From: an uncultured Lachnospiraceae bacterium
Lineage (GTDB): Bacteria; Bacillota; Clostridia; Lachnospirales; Lachnospiraceae
Length of the DNA stretch: 64,000 nucleotides
Assembly: GCA_910579615.1 (NCBI GenBank)
Contig: CAJTUA010000007.1
Location: forward strand, 122,544-186,543
Direction: 5' to 3'
Positions 9,337-17,853 of this stretch are shown here, piece after piece; positions within the stretch are counted from its first letter, which is position 1; each line of letters starts with the position of its first letter. The position numbers and the translations under genes are program-made. The notes beneath the pieces were generated by a model, which was given only the letters and a program-made list of their open reading frames with translations, was not told where the DNA came from and did no database searches.

Positions 9337-9398
9337 ATCTTAGCACATTATTACAGCATATTTTGTCAAAACAAAGAATACCACCGATTTTTTCGACT
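9337..9398 (-). promoter_or_regulatory. Candidate Spo0A-controlled spoIIG promoter
   Basis: On the minus strand TTGACA (9364-9369) is followed after 21 nt by TAAGAT (9337-9342). This unusually long spacing resembles the 22-bp spacing of Bacillus spoIIG. Two sites are 6/7 matches to the 0A box TGTCGAA or its complement: TTTGACA overlapping the -35 (9364-9370) and AGTCGAA upstream (9392-9398). Activation by Spo0A is inferred. Confidence 0.5.
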
Positions 9399-9444
9399 TA
9401 CTTTTTCTCCCAAAACTGACATTCCTCAACTCCGCGCGCACATG

Positions 9445-9493
9445 AAAAAAGCAGGCGCCTTTTGCAATTTTCCTGCAAAAGATGTCTGCTTTT
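9445..9493 (-). terminator. Terminator of ftsZ
   Basis: AAAAGCAG-N4-CTTTTGCA and TGCAAAAG-N4-CTGCTTTT form a long two-part stem; on the minus strand it ends in CTGCTTTTTTC. It begins about 50 bp past the ftsZ stop and separates the dcw cluster from spoIIGA-sigE. Confidence 0.7.
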
Positions 9494-9543
9494 CAAAATT
9501 TTTGTCGTATATGCACAAAAGATATATCTCAATGATACTGTTT

Positions 9544-10794
9544 TTATTTCCTGCGGCTGCTCTTCATCAAAAATTCCGGAATCTTAATCCCTTCATTCTT
9601 TTCCGCGCCATCCGCGCCGCCCACCGGCTCCGGCTTTGGTTTCATATAGCTTGTCCCCGTTCCGTGCCCGTAAATACCGCCGCCGCTCGGTGAACCGTAA
9701 TGCGTCGGCCTCGGCTTTGGATACTGCTCCGGTGCCGGATACTGTTCCGGCTCCGGATGCTGCTCTGACTTTCCAAAGATGGAGCGTTCCGTGGAAGCAG
9801 TGCCCCGCTGCGTCGGAAATGCCGATGTTTTTCCAAGCGTAACCGATTCTTCAAGTCCCGTCGCAATTACCGTGATTGTCACCTGCTCCGGCACCGTCGG
9901 GTCCGGCACCGCACCGAAAATAACGTAGGCATCATCCCCAATCCGCTCCTGGATGTATGTAGCTGCCTCGTCCACCTCCATCAGCCCGATATCACCGGAA
10001 ATATTCAAAATGACATGGGATGCCCCCTCAATCGTCGTTTCAAGCAGCGGGCTCGTAATCGCCTGCTGCACCGCGGTAATACATTTGTTGTCTCCCGTCG
10101 CCGTGCCGATGCCGATATGCGCAATGCCCTTGTTCTTCATAACGGTCTGCACATCCGCAAAGTCAAGGTTGATAAGACCCGGCACATTGATCAGATCCGT
10201 GATGCCCTGGACACCCTGTTGCAATACTTCATCCGCCTTGCGCAGCGCATCCTGCATCGATGTGCGGCGCTCCACAATCTCCAACAGCCTGTCATTCGGA
10301 ATCACGATAAGCGTGTCCACATTTGCCTTAAGCTTTTCAATGCCGTTTAACGCATTGTTCATGCGCTGCTTTGCCTCAAAGCGGAACGGCTTTGTCACGA
10401 TGCCAACCGTCAGGATGCCGAATTCCTTGGCAATCTGCGCGACAACCGGGGCTGCCCCCGTTCCCGTGCCGCCGCCCATCCCGCAGGTGACAAACACCAT
10501 ATCATGGTCGCGGATAACCTCTGAGAGCTCCTCGCGGTTTTCTTCCGCCGCCTTCTCCCCAATCTCCGGCATCATCCCTGCGCCAAGACCTTTCGTAAGC
10601 TTCTCCCCAATCTGTATGCAATTCGGTGCTTTACAATTTCTTAAGTGCTGCTTGTCCGTATTGACACACACAAACTCAACACCCTGAATCCCTTCTTCAA
10701 TCATGCGGTTTACTGCATTGTTCCCAGCTCCGCCAACACCCACGACCAATATCTTCGCTGCTACATCCGTTTCATTTTTTCTAATCTCCAGCAA
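9544..10794 (-). CDS. ftsZ: Cell division GTPase FtsZ (TTG start)
   Basis: FtsZ polymerises at midcell into the Z ring, which recruits the divisome. From the TTG at 10794 it has 416 residues. An in-frame ATG lies 17 codons upstream, but AAGGAGGA (10801-10808) sits 6 nt before the TTG and is itself inside that extension, so TTG is preferred. The GTPase domain starts KILVVGVGGAGNNAVNRM; the tubulin signature GGGTGTGAAP is intact; the T7 loop region NLDFADVQTVMKNKG is present. A Pro/Glu/Gln/Tyr-rich linker leads to the conserved C-terminal peptide IPEFL followed by basic residues. It closes the dcw cluster and is followed by a terminator. There is no ftsA beside it. Confidence 0.96.
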   Translation of the reverse strand: MLEIRKNETDVAAKILVVGVGGAGNNAVNRMIEEGIQGVEFVCVNTDKQHLRNCKAPNCIQIGEKLTKGLGAGMMPEIGEKAAEENREELSEVIRDHDMVFVTCGMGGGTGTGAAPVVAQIAKEFGILTVGIVTKPFRFEAKQRMNNALNGIEKLKANVDTLIVIPNDRLLEIVERRTSMQDALRKADEVLQQGVQGITDLINVPGLINLDFADVQTVMKNKGIAHIGIGTATGDNKCITAVQQAITSPLLETTIEGASHVILNISGDIGLMEVDEAATYIQERIGDDAYVIFGAVPDPTVPEQVTITVIATGLEESVTLGKTSAFPTQRGTASTERSIFGKSEQHPEPEQYPAPEQYPKPRPTHYGSPSGGGIYGHGTGTSYMKPKPEPVGGADGAEKNEGIKIPEFLMKSSRRK

Positions 10795-11043
10795 AGTGAT
10801 TCCTCCTTCAAATCGCATATTCCGGACACAATCCATCCAGTCCATTTATGGTAAAAGATATAAGACATATTCTCTCTCGAAAAAGACCACATACTACATC
10901 TATTATATCATGTATCATTGCCCTATACCATATAATATAGTGAAACTCAAAAATAATCAAGCATAATTTTATAAATCTTTCAAATTCCTTTCAATTTCTT
11001 CCTTTTATACATCGATTTATCTCATCCTCAGGTGCTTTAAAAC

Positions 11044-11871
11044 TCACTCCTGCTGTGGCGGTGGTTCCCCTGCCGTTCCCGATATGGGCAAATTTCCGTT
11101 CCCCGGCATATCCGCATCGCCTCCCCCATCAAGCGCCTGCGCCGTAATGCGGTTGTTTCCGTTTTCATATGCCGTCATGTCAAATTTAAATTTGCGCTCC
11201 CCGGATGCTGCAATCAGTGATTTCAACACTGCAAGCGCCTCATCGTAATGTTCCTTTTTGCCGAGAGAAACGACATTCCCGTCCACGTAAAGCGTCACCG
11301 CATCGTCTGCGCCAAACGCAATCTGCGAGACTTCCAGCTCATTTTTTTGAATCAGGCGCGCCAAATCCAAAATAACATCAAAGATTCCTTCCTTCGCGGT
11401 CACCATCCGCTCCCGCAGAACAATTTTTGAGAATTTCAGCCCCGTCACAAGCGGCACATCCATAAGCCTTTGCCGCGAACTCTCCACAACCATGCCCTCG
11501 CGGTCAAAATACAGATAGCTTCCCATCTGTTCCACGCAGCCGGTCACGAGCTTATCGTGCACCGTGACTTCCACGGAACCGCGCCCGGTCAGCTCGATTT
11601 CCACCTTTTCGACGAACGGGATTTCCCCCGCCCCGAAAAGGCGCATACGCAGCCAGAAAAACAGGCTGACCTTGTCGGTTGGTTTTGTCACAAGGAGCCG
11701 CTCCATCTCCTTTGCGGAATAGCGGCTCCCCCCGGTCACGGTAAAATGCTTTAGTTCAAACATTTTCAGGAATATGACAACGGCAATTGCAAGCACAAGG
11801 CATCCGCAAAGGACTACGGTCAATAATTTTTTCCTTTTTTTTACTGGCCTGTATCTGTTTGTTTTCCTCAT
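11044..11871 (-). CDS. ftsQ: Cell division protein FtsQ/DivIB
   Basis: A 275-residue bitopic membrane protein: basic cytoplasmic N-terminus (KKRKK), one transmembrane helix (about 17-37), then a POTRA domain (KHFTVTGGSRYSAKEMERLL onward) and the beta domain. DivIB links FtsL and septal synthases in the divisome. A Gly/Asp/Pro-rich tail (about 247-275) is poorly conserved. The start codon overlaps the murA stop (ATGA), so translation is coupled. Sequence conservation of the family is low; membrane topology and position between murA and ftsZ carry the call. Confidence 0.85.
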   Translation of the reverse strand: MRKTNRYRPVKKRKKLLTVVLCGCLVLAIAVVIFLKMFELKHFTVTGGSRYSAKEMERLLVTKPTDKVSLFFWLRMRLFGAGEIPFVEKVEIELTGRGSVEVTVHDKLVTGCVEQMGSYLYFDREGMVVESSRQRLMDVPLVTGLKFSKIVLRERMVTAKEGIFDVILDLARLIQKNELEVSQIAFGADDAVTLYVDGNVVSLGKKEHYDEALAVLKSLIAASGERKFKFDMTAYENGNNRITAQALDGGGDADMPGNGNLPISGTAGEPPPQQE

Positions 11872-13121
11872 AATCCTTCCTCTCTTACCCTTGCACCGAG
11901 CCTCCCCAAACTCTGTACAAAATTTTCATATCCGCGTTCAAGGTATTCCATGCCGCCGACAACGCTTTCCCCTTTTGCAGAAAGCGCCGCGAGCACAAGC
12001 GCTGCCGTCCCCCGCAAATCCCTGCCGCAAAGCATCCGCCCGGTAAGGCTCTCCTGCCCCTCCACGACTGCTTTGTTCTCCTCCACATAAATTTGCGCGC
12101 CCATTTTCTTTAACTCCGGCACAATGCCAAAGCGCGCTTCAAAAATTGTTTCCTCAATCACACAAACCCCTTCTGCCAGGGCGGCAAGCACAAGGAACTG
12201 TGACTGCATATCGGTCGGAAAGCCCGGATATGGCTCCGTTTTAATGTAATCAAATGCGCGCAGCCTCCTTTTTTTCTCCACGAGAATGCCATCCGCAAGC
12301 ACACGGATTGCGGCTCCTGCCGCCTTCAGCGGCCTGGTTACCGCCAATAGCTCATCCCCGCCCGCCTCTCTTAAAAACACCCTGCCGCCCGCGCAGAGCA
12401 CTGCTGCCATATAAGTTCCCGCGACAATGCGGTCGGCCGGGACACGGTAGCATACGGGGGAGAGTTTTTTTACCCCGCGGATGCAAAGATGTGACGTTCC
12501 CATTCCGGTAATGTCCGCCCCCGCCGCGTTTAAGAAATTACAAAGATGCAAAACCTCCGGCTCCCTTGCCGCATTGTGAATCCATGTCACCCCGTCGGCA
12601 AGCACTGCTGCCAGAAGCGCGTTCTGCGTCGCCCCGACCGAAGGCATCGGGAAAACAACCTCCGCGCCCTTTAAGCAGCTCCTTTCACACCGGATGACAT
12701 CCTCCCCGGAAAGGTTTGCCCCGAGCTGTTTTAGCGCAAAAAGATGCAAATCCACCGGGCGTTTTCCAATCACACAGCCGCCCGGGTGTGAAACTGCCGC
12801 TTCCCCGAAGCGCGCGGCAAGCGCGCCAAGCAGCAGGATGCATCCCCTTGTATCTGCCATGTCCTTTTCATCCAGGAATACCGGATGCGCCCCGGATGCG
12901 TTGATGGTAAGTATCCCCCCTTCCAGTTTTACCGCCGCGCCAAGCTTTTCCAACAAAACTGCCATTGCACGCACATCCGCGATATCCGGACAATTCTCAA
13001 ACCTTACCTCTCCCGGAACCAAAAGTGCCGCTGCCATCATGGGCAGCACCGCATTTTTCGAACCCTGAATCTTTATTTCACCCTCAAGCGGAAATCCACC
13101 AAAAACCCGCAGACAAGACAT
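11868..13121 (-). CDS. murA: UDP-GlcNAc 1-carboxyvinyltransferase
   Basis: A 417-residue enzyme that transfers enolpyruvate from PEP to UDP-GlcNAc, the first committed step of peptidoglycan synthesis. Lys22-Asn23 in GSKNAVLP, the active-site loop GGCVIGKRPVDLH with catalytic Cys116 (the fosfomycin target residue) and the late RDLRGTAALVLAAL block are all present. The usual length and intact Cys suggest an active, fosfomycin-sensitive-type enzyme. It sits between ftsW and ftsQ, and overlaps ftsQ by 4 nt. Many Firmicutes carry two murA paralogs; whether this is the major one cannot be told here. Confidence 0.93.
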   Translation of the reverse strand: MSCLRVFGGFPLEGEIKIQGSKNAVLPMMAAALLVPGEVRFENCPDIADVRAMAVLLEKLGAAVKLEGGILTINASGAHPVFLDEKDMADTRGCILLLGALAARFGEAAVSHPGGCVIGKRPVDLHLFALKQLGANLSGEDVIRCERSCLKGAEVVFPMPSVGATQNALLAAVLADGVTWIHNAAREPEVLHLCNFLNAAGADITGMGTSHLCIRGVKKLSPVCYRVPADRIVAGTYMAAVLCAGGRVFLREAGGDELLAVTRPLKAAGAAIRVLADGILVEKKRRLRAFDYIKTEPYPGFPTDMQSQFLVLAALAEGVCVIEETIFEARFGIVPELKKMGAQIYVEENKAVVEGQESLTGRMLCGRDLRGTAALVLAALSAKGESVVGGMEYLERGYENFVQSLGRLGARVREEGL

Positions 13122-13189
13122 GGCACATACCTCGAAAAAAGTATCTGCTACATTCTATGCGGCTGCCTGCCAGATTGTGCTTGGCCAAA

Positions 13190-14332
13190 CTACACTTCTT
13201 CAATTCGGTCAGAAACATTCAGCACAATCCCCATTTCCATCATCAGCACGAGCAGCGAGCTGCCCCCGTAGCTAATAAACGGCAGCGGGATACCCGTCGA
13301 GGGAATCGTGTTCGTCACAACCGCGACATTGATCAGTACCTGCACGGCAATGTGCGCTAACACACCCGTGGCAATCAGGCTGCCAAACAAATCCGGCGCG
13401 TTGATGGCAATGATAAAAATGCGCCAGAGCAGCAGCACAAACAAAAACAAAACCGCAAATGCCCCAACCATGCCAAGCTCCTCGCAGATGGTCGAAAAAA
13501 TCATATCGTTATGCGCTTCGGGTATGTAACCTAATTTCTGTACGCCCTGCCCTAAACCCTTGCCAAACAGACCGCCACTTGCGATTGCGTACAGCCCCTG
13601 CAAAATCTGGTAGCCCTTCGGGTGGTTCTCAATATCGCGCCAGACCTCAATACGCTCTAAGCGGTAAGGGAACAGGACGATAAAAACCACCCCCACGGCG
13701 ACAAGCAGCAGGGCAATCACAATATAATAGCCCTTCTTGCGCGATGCCACAAAACAGATTGCCACCAGCATCACGCCCATGACAAGTGCGGTGGAGAAAT
13801 TCTCCCAGACGACAAGGGCGATGAGCGGTGCCATAATCAGCAGAACCCGGATAAAACCCTTGATGCTGTTTAACCTTTGCGGCGCGAGCTTTACCACATA
13901 AGCCGTCAGGAGCAGGACACAGATTTTTGATATCTCGGAAGGCTGGAACTTCCCGAAGCTCCCAAGCTCAATCCATCGCTGCGAACCGCCCGTCGAATCC
14001 CCGAACAGTACGAGGTAGAGCTGCAAAAGGATACAGACAAGATAAAGGAAAAAAATCGGTTTCATCGGCAAAATCGGCAACTTCTTCACATAGATACGGT
14101 AGTCGATTTTGGAAATAAAAATCATAAGTACCGTTCCTGCCACCCCGAAAATCGCCTGCTTTCTCAAAAATAACGTCGGGTCATTGTAGTATTTGTTCGC
14201 GTTGTAATAGCTGACGCTGTAAACCATTACCATCCCAAAACATACAAGGAAAAGGACAAGGAATAGCAGCGTATAATCATAATACCGCTTTTTCTTTCTT
14301 CTCTTTCCCTGCTCCATATCATCCCTCGTCAT
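13190..14332 (-). CDS. ftsW: SEDS peptidoglycan polymerase FtsW/SpoVE
   Basis: A 380-residue polytopic membrane protein with about ten hydrophobic segments and a basic N-terminus. SEDS proteins polymerise glycan strands from lipid II together with a class B PBP. Diagnostic blocks: QPSEISKICVLLL, the extracellular loop PEAHNDMIFSTICEELG with the conserved Asp, and the C-terminal NTIPSTGIPLPFISYGGSS. It lies between murD and murA; murG, often next to it, is absent. The two class B transpeptidases upstream in the same cluster are the natural partners. Division (FtsW) versus spore cortex (SpoVE) roles cannot be separated by sequence. Confidence 0.93.
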   Translation of the reverse strand: MTRDDMEQGKRRKKKRYYDYTLLFLVLFLVCFGMVMVYSVSYYNANKYYNDPTLFLRKQAIFGVAGTVLMIFISKIDYRIYVKKLPILPMKPIFFLYLVCILLQLYLVLFGDSTGGSQRWIELGSFGKFQPSEISKICVLLLTAYVVKLAPQRLNSIKGFIRVLLIMAPLIALVVWENFSTALVMGVMLVAICFVASRKKGYYIVIALLLVAVGVVFIVLFPYRLERIEVWRDIENHPKGYQILQGLYAIASGGLFGKGLGQGVQKLGYIPEAHNDMIFSTICEELGMVGAFAVLFLFVLLLWRIFIIAINAPDLFGSLIATGVLAHIAVQVLINVAVVTNTIPSTGIPLPFISYGGSSLLVLMMEMGIVLNVSDRIEEV

Positions 14333-14387
14333 AGCCTACCTCTTTCCCGATGATTCCTGTCACAACAATCCGCCGCGGTAAAGTCCA

Positions 14388-15752
14388 TCAGAGTGCATGC
14401 ACCAGCTCCTTAAAAATCCGCCCGCGCTCCTCATAATTCCGGAACATTCCCCAGCTCGCGCAGCACGGTGAGAGCAGCACCGCCTCCCCGGGAGCCGCGT
14501 GCGCCGCGCAAAACGCCACGGCTTCGTTCATGCTGTCCACCAACACGATATCCGTAAAGCCCTTCTTTCTTGCCGTCTCTGCAATCTTATCGCGTGTCTG
14601 CCCCATCAGCACAAGGTATTTTATTTTTCCCCCAAACGAATCAATCCATTCCTCATAGGATGAGCCTTTGTCGTATCCGCCGCCAATCAGAAGCGTTTTT
14701 GTCTGCATCGCCCGCACCGCCTGGATGGAAGCGTCCGGGTTCGTTCCCTTCGAATCATTGTAATATTTCACACCGTTTTTCTCCGTCACGTACTCAATCC
14801 GGTGCTCCACCGCAACAAAGGCAGCCAGCGCCTTTTTTATGCAGTGCAGCGGCACCGAGAGCGCCATCGCCGCGGCAATCGCCACCATTGCATTCTCGTA
14901 ATTGTGCCGTCCGATAATCTTTAAGTCATGGATGTCGCAGATGACCTGCTCCGCCCCATCCTCCACAAAGACAATCTTATCGCCTAAGAGGCAAAGACCG
15001 TTCTCAAGCCGCCTCGCACTCGAAAACCAGACCACCTTACAGGAAAGCTTCTCCCCCTCAGCGCGCAGCACGGCATCCTCATAATTTAAAATGCAGGTGT
15101 CTTCTGCCGTCTGGTTTTTTGCAATGTTAAGCTTCGCCGCAATATAGTTCTCCATCGTATGGTGGCGGTTCAGATGGTCGGGCGTAATGTTTGTGACCGC
15201 CGAAACCTGCGGCGCAAAATCCTGCACGGTCTCTAGCTGGAAGCTGCTCATCTCCGCCACTGTGACGGAATCTTCCCGCATCTGCCCTACCATATCCGTA
15301 TATGGAATGCCGATGTTTCCGACGACAAACACGCTCTTATAGTACGTTTCCATAATCTGCCCGGTCAGCGCCGTTGTCGTCGTCTTTCCGTTTGTTCCGG
15401 TGATTGCCACAATCTTCCCTTTCCCAAACTGGTACGCAAGCTCCACCTCACCGATAATCCTTGCCCCCGCCTCGCGCAGCCGGTCAATGTCCGGCAGGTC
15501 CGTCGGCACGCCGGGGCTTAATACCGCGTAGTCCACACCTAAGACTAAGTTCTCCCCAAGCGCCCCGATTGCGATTCTTCCACGAAAATCCTCCGGAAGC
15601 TTTGCGCGGATATCCATCACATCCAATGCGTTGTTTGCATCATATAAAATTACCTCGGATATTCCGTCCAAAAGTTTTGCCGCCGCAATCCCACTGATTC
15701 CGGTTCCTATAATCAGCACTTTTTTCCCTCGAAATTCCATTCCGGTTACCAT
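14388..15752 (-). CDS. murD: UDP-MurNAc-L-alanine--D-glutamate ligase
   Basis: A 454-residue cytoplasmic Mur ligase that adds D-Glu to UDP-MurNAc-L-Ala using ATP. It has the N-terminal nucleotide-binding domain (VLIIGTGISGIAAAKLL), the ATP loop ITGTNGKTTTTAL, the central NITPDHLNRH block and the C-terminal YNDSKGTNPDAS motif. The N-terminus reads MVTGMEF; the Shine-Dalgarno GGAAAGGA is very close to the first ATG, so the second ATG (15740) may be the real start. It follows the SpoVD-like gene where mraY would normally precede it. Confidence 0.94.
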   Translation of the reverse strand: MVTGMEFRGKKVLIIGTGISGIAAAKLLDGISEVILYDANNALDVMDIRAKLPEDFRGRIAIGALGENLVLGVDYAVLSPGVPTDLPDIDRLREAGARIIGEVELAYQFGKGKIVAITGTNGKTTTTALTGQIMETYYKSVFVVGNIGIPYTDMVGQMREDSVTVAEMSSFQLETVQDFAPQVSAVTNITPDHLNRHHTMENYIAAKLNIAKNQTAEDTCILNYEDAVLRAEGEKLSCKVVWFSSARRLENGLCLLGDKIVFVEDGAEQVICDIHDLKIIGRHNYENAMVAIAAAMALSVPLHCIKKALAAFVAVEHRIEYVTEKNGVKYYNDSKGTNPDASIQAVRAMQTKTLLIGGGYDKGSSYEEWIDSFGGKIKYLVLMGQTRDKIAETARKKGFTDIVLVDSMNEAVAFCAAHAAPGEAVLLSPCCASWGMFRNYEERGRIFKELVHAL

Positions 15753-15789
15753 GTCCTTTCCGTATTTCCGCTTAAATTTCTATTATAAT

Positions 15790-17736
15790 CTATTCCAAAT
15801 ACAAAATCAAGTCGCTATTTTCATTCACATATTCCCCCGGCAGCGGGAACTGCTCTTTGACCTTATCCCCATCGCCAATCAGATACAATTCCCCCTCGGA
15901 ATATGCCGCAAACCCGGTTTTTGCTTCCTTTATGCTCTTCCCGGTAAAGTCCGGCACCGCTACGGTATTTAAAGCATAGTCCTTTAATTCCTGTTCGCTG
16001 TAATCCGCAGCAATCCCAAGGTATGGCAGGATATTCTCAAAAATCTCCCCCGCGACCGGCGCGGCGATGGTACCGCCGTAATAAATGCCCTCCGGCTCGT
16101 CAATCATGACAAGTACCATAACCTGCGGGTCGGATGCCGGCGCAAACCCAAGGAAGGAAGCGATGTAGCGGCCGGTGCGTCTTGGCAGTTTTTCCGAGGT
16201 CGCGGTCTTCCCGCCGATATGTAACCCTGCCACATAGGCACGCTTCCCGGTACCCTCCGCAACGACCGCCTCCAAAAGCTCGCGCATGGTCTGGCTGGTC
16301 TGTTCCGAGACTGCCCCCTCGCTTTCCTCATAGCGCAGCGTCTTTATTGTGACCCCCTCCGCATTCTCAATGGAAACGCCAAAATGCGGTGTGATAAGTT
16401 TCCCCCCGTTGACTGCCGCACTTGCCGCACGCATCAGCTGCAGGGGCGTAATCTGGAAGGACTGCCCAAACGACATAGTGGCAAGCTCCACCGCCTTGAT
16501 ATTTTCAAGCTTATGGAGGATGGAATTTGCCTCCCCCGGCAGGTCAACCCCCGTCCGGCTCGTCAGCCCCAATTTGTCATAATAATATAGGAAGCGTTCC
16601 GCACCAATCCGCGCGCCGATTTCCATGAAAACCGGGTTGCAGGAATTCATGATGCCCTGCTTAAAATCCTCACTCCCATGCCCGCCAACCTTGTGGCAGC
16701 GTATCGTGCGGTCCTCCACAAGCTTATAGCCGGGGCAGTAAAATTGGTCGGTCAGCCTTACAACCCCTTCCTCAAGTGCCGCTGTCGCCGTCACAATCTT
16801 AAACGCCGAGCCCGGCTCATAAGTATCGTTGATGCAGGGATTGCGCCACATCGCGTTCAAAAGTTCATTTTTCTTCTCGCCCGTGAGCGTTTCTTCGTCA
16901 TTTTCCCCAAGCACTGCCGCCGTTAGGGTATACGGTTCATTCAAATCAAATTCCGGAACATTGACCATTGCGTAAAGCTCGCCGTTTTGCGGGTTCATCA
17001 CAATGACGCTGACGCGGTTCGCGCTTTTTGCCTCGTAAACCTTCTCTGCCGCCTGCTGTGCGTACTGTTGGATGACAACGTCAAGGCTTGTGTGAAGGTG
17101 GTTCCCGCCAACCGGCTCCTCCCTGTTTTCCGCCGCATTCTCGATTTCTAAGCCGTGCGCGGTCGTCAGTGTTAAAATCTTCCCTGGTATCCCCTGCAGA
17201 TAAGAATCGTATTCAACCTCAAGCCCGATAATGCCCTGATTGTCACTTCCCGTAAAGCCAAGCACCTTTGAGGCAAGCGAACCATACGGATAAAAGCGCT
17301 TGTAATCCTCATCTACCATGACCCCGTCGAGGTTCAAATCGCGTATGATATCCGCCGTTTCTTTCGGTACATTCGCCTTGATGCGCTCAATTGAGGAGTA
17401 TTTTTCAACGCGCTTTCGCACCGTCTCCGGCTCCAACTCAAGAATTTCTGAGAGCTTTGCAATCACCTCCTCCGGGTCCGTGATTTGGTTATGTATTACA
17501 GAAATGGTGCAAACCGGCTTATTGTCTGCAATGACAACACCGTTCCTGTCATAAATCAATCCGCGCTCCGCTTTGATGCTCCGCTCGCGCTCATGCAGCT
17601 CCTGCGCCCGCCCGGCATAGCGGTCCGTGACAAAAATCATGAAATATGCCAACCTGCCACAAATCACGAACATTCCGGCAATCAGAAGCGTTAAAAGCAG
17701 CAGGAGTCCGCGTTTTTGATAGGAAAGAAAATGCAT
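15790..17736 (-). CDS. SpoVD/FtsI-like class B transpeptidase with PASTA domain
   Basis: A 648-residue penicillin-binding protein: cytoplasmic start, one membrane helix (about 9-34), dimerisation domain, transpeptidase domain and one C-terminal PASTA domain (about 591-648, VAVPDFTGKSIKEAK). Catalytic Ser310 in SAFK (Lys313) and SCN (365-367) are intact, but the third motif is KTA (510-512, GGKTATSEK) instead of KTG. It crosslinks stem peptides in septal or cortex peptidoglycan and pairs with a SEDS polymerase. The single PASTA domain and place after another class B PBP match SpoVD, but a vegetative FtsI role is possible. Confidence 0.88.
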   Translation of the reverse strand: MHFLSYQKRGLLLLLTLLIAGMFVICGRLAYFMIFVTDRYAGRAQELHERERSIKAERGLIYDRNGVVIADNKPVCTISVIHNQITDPEEVIAKLSEILELEPETVRKRVEKYSSIERIKANVPKETADIIRDLNLDGVMVDEDYKRFYPYGSLASKVLGFTGSDNQGIIGLEVEYDSYLQGIPGKILTLTTAHGLEIENAAENREEPVGGNHLHTSLDVVIQQYAQQAAEKVYEAKSANRVSVIVMNPQNGELYAMVNVPEFDLNEPYTLTAAVLGENDEETLTGEKKNELLNAMWRNPCINDTYEPGSAFKIVTATAALEEGVVRLTDQFYCPGYKLVEDRTIRCHKVGGHGSEDFKQGIMNSCNPVFMEIGARIGAERFLYYYDKLGLTSRTGVDLPGEANSILHKLENIKAVELATMSFGQSFQITPLQLMRAASAAVNGGKLITPHFGVSIENAEGVTIKTLRYEESEGAVSEQTSQTMRELLEAVVAEGTGKRAYVAGLHIGGKTATSEKLPRRTGRYIASFLGFAPASDPQVMVLVMIDEPEGIYYGGTIAAPVAGEIFENILPYLGIAADYSEQELKDYALNTVAVPDFTGKSIKEAKTGFAAYSEGELYLIGDGDKVKEQFPLPGEYVNENSDLILYLE

Positions 17737-17853
17737 ACCGAATCCTTCTTTTCCTTTTCTTTCCTTTTATTGTATTCGCAGCCCCCAAAATCTATACGCT
17801 TCCTCCCGGCGGGAAAAAGTTTTCCATGAATCCCTGCTGAATTTTCTGCCGCT

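Noticed and set aside
10795..10845. Upstream ATG start of ftsZ
   Set aside because: The ribosome site AAGGAGGA lies inside this extension and points to the TTG at 10794; the extra residues are not FtsZ-like.
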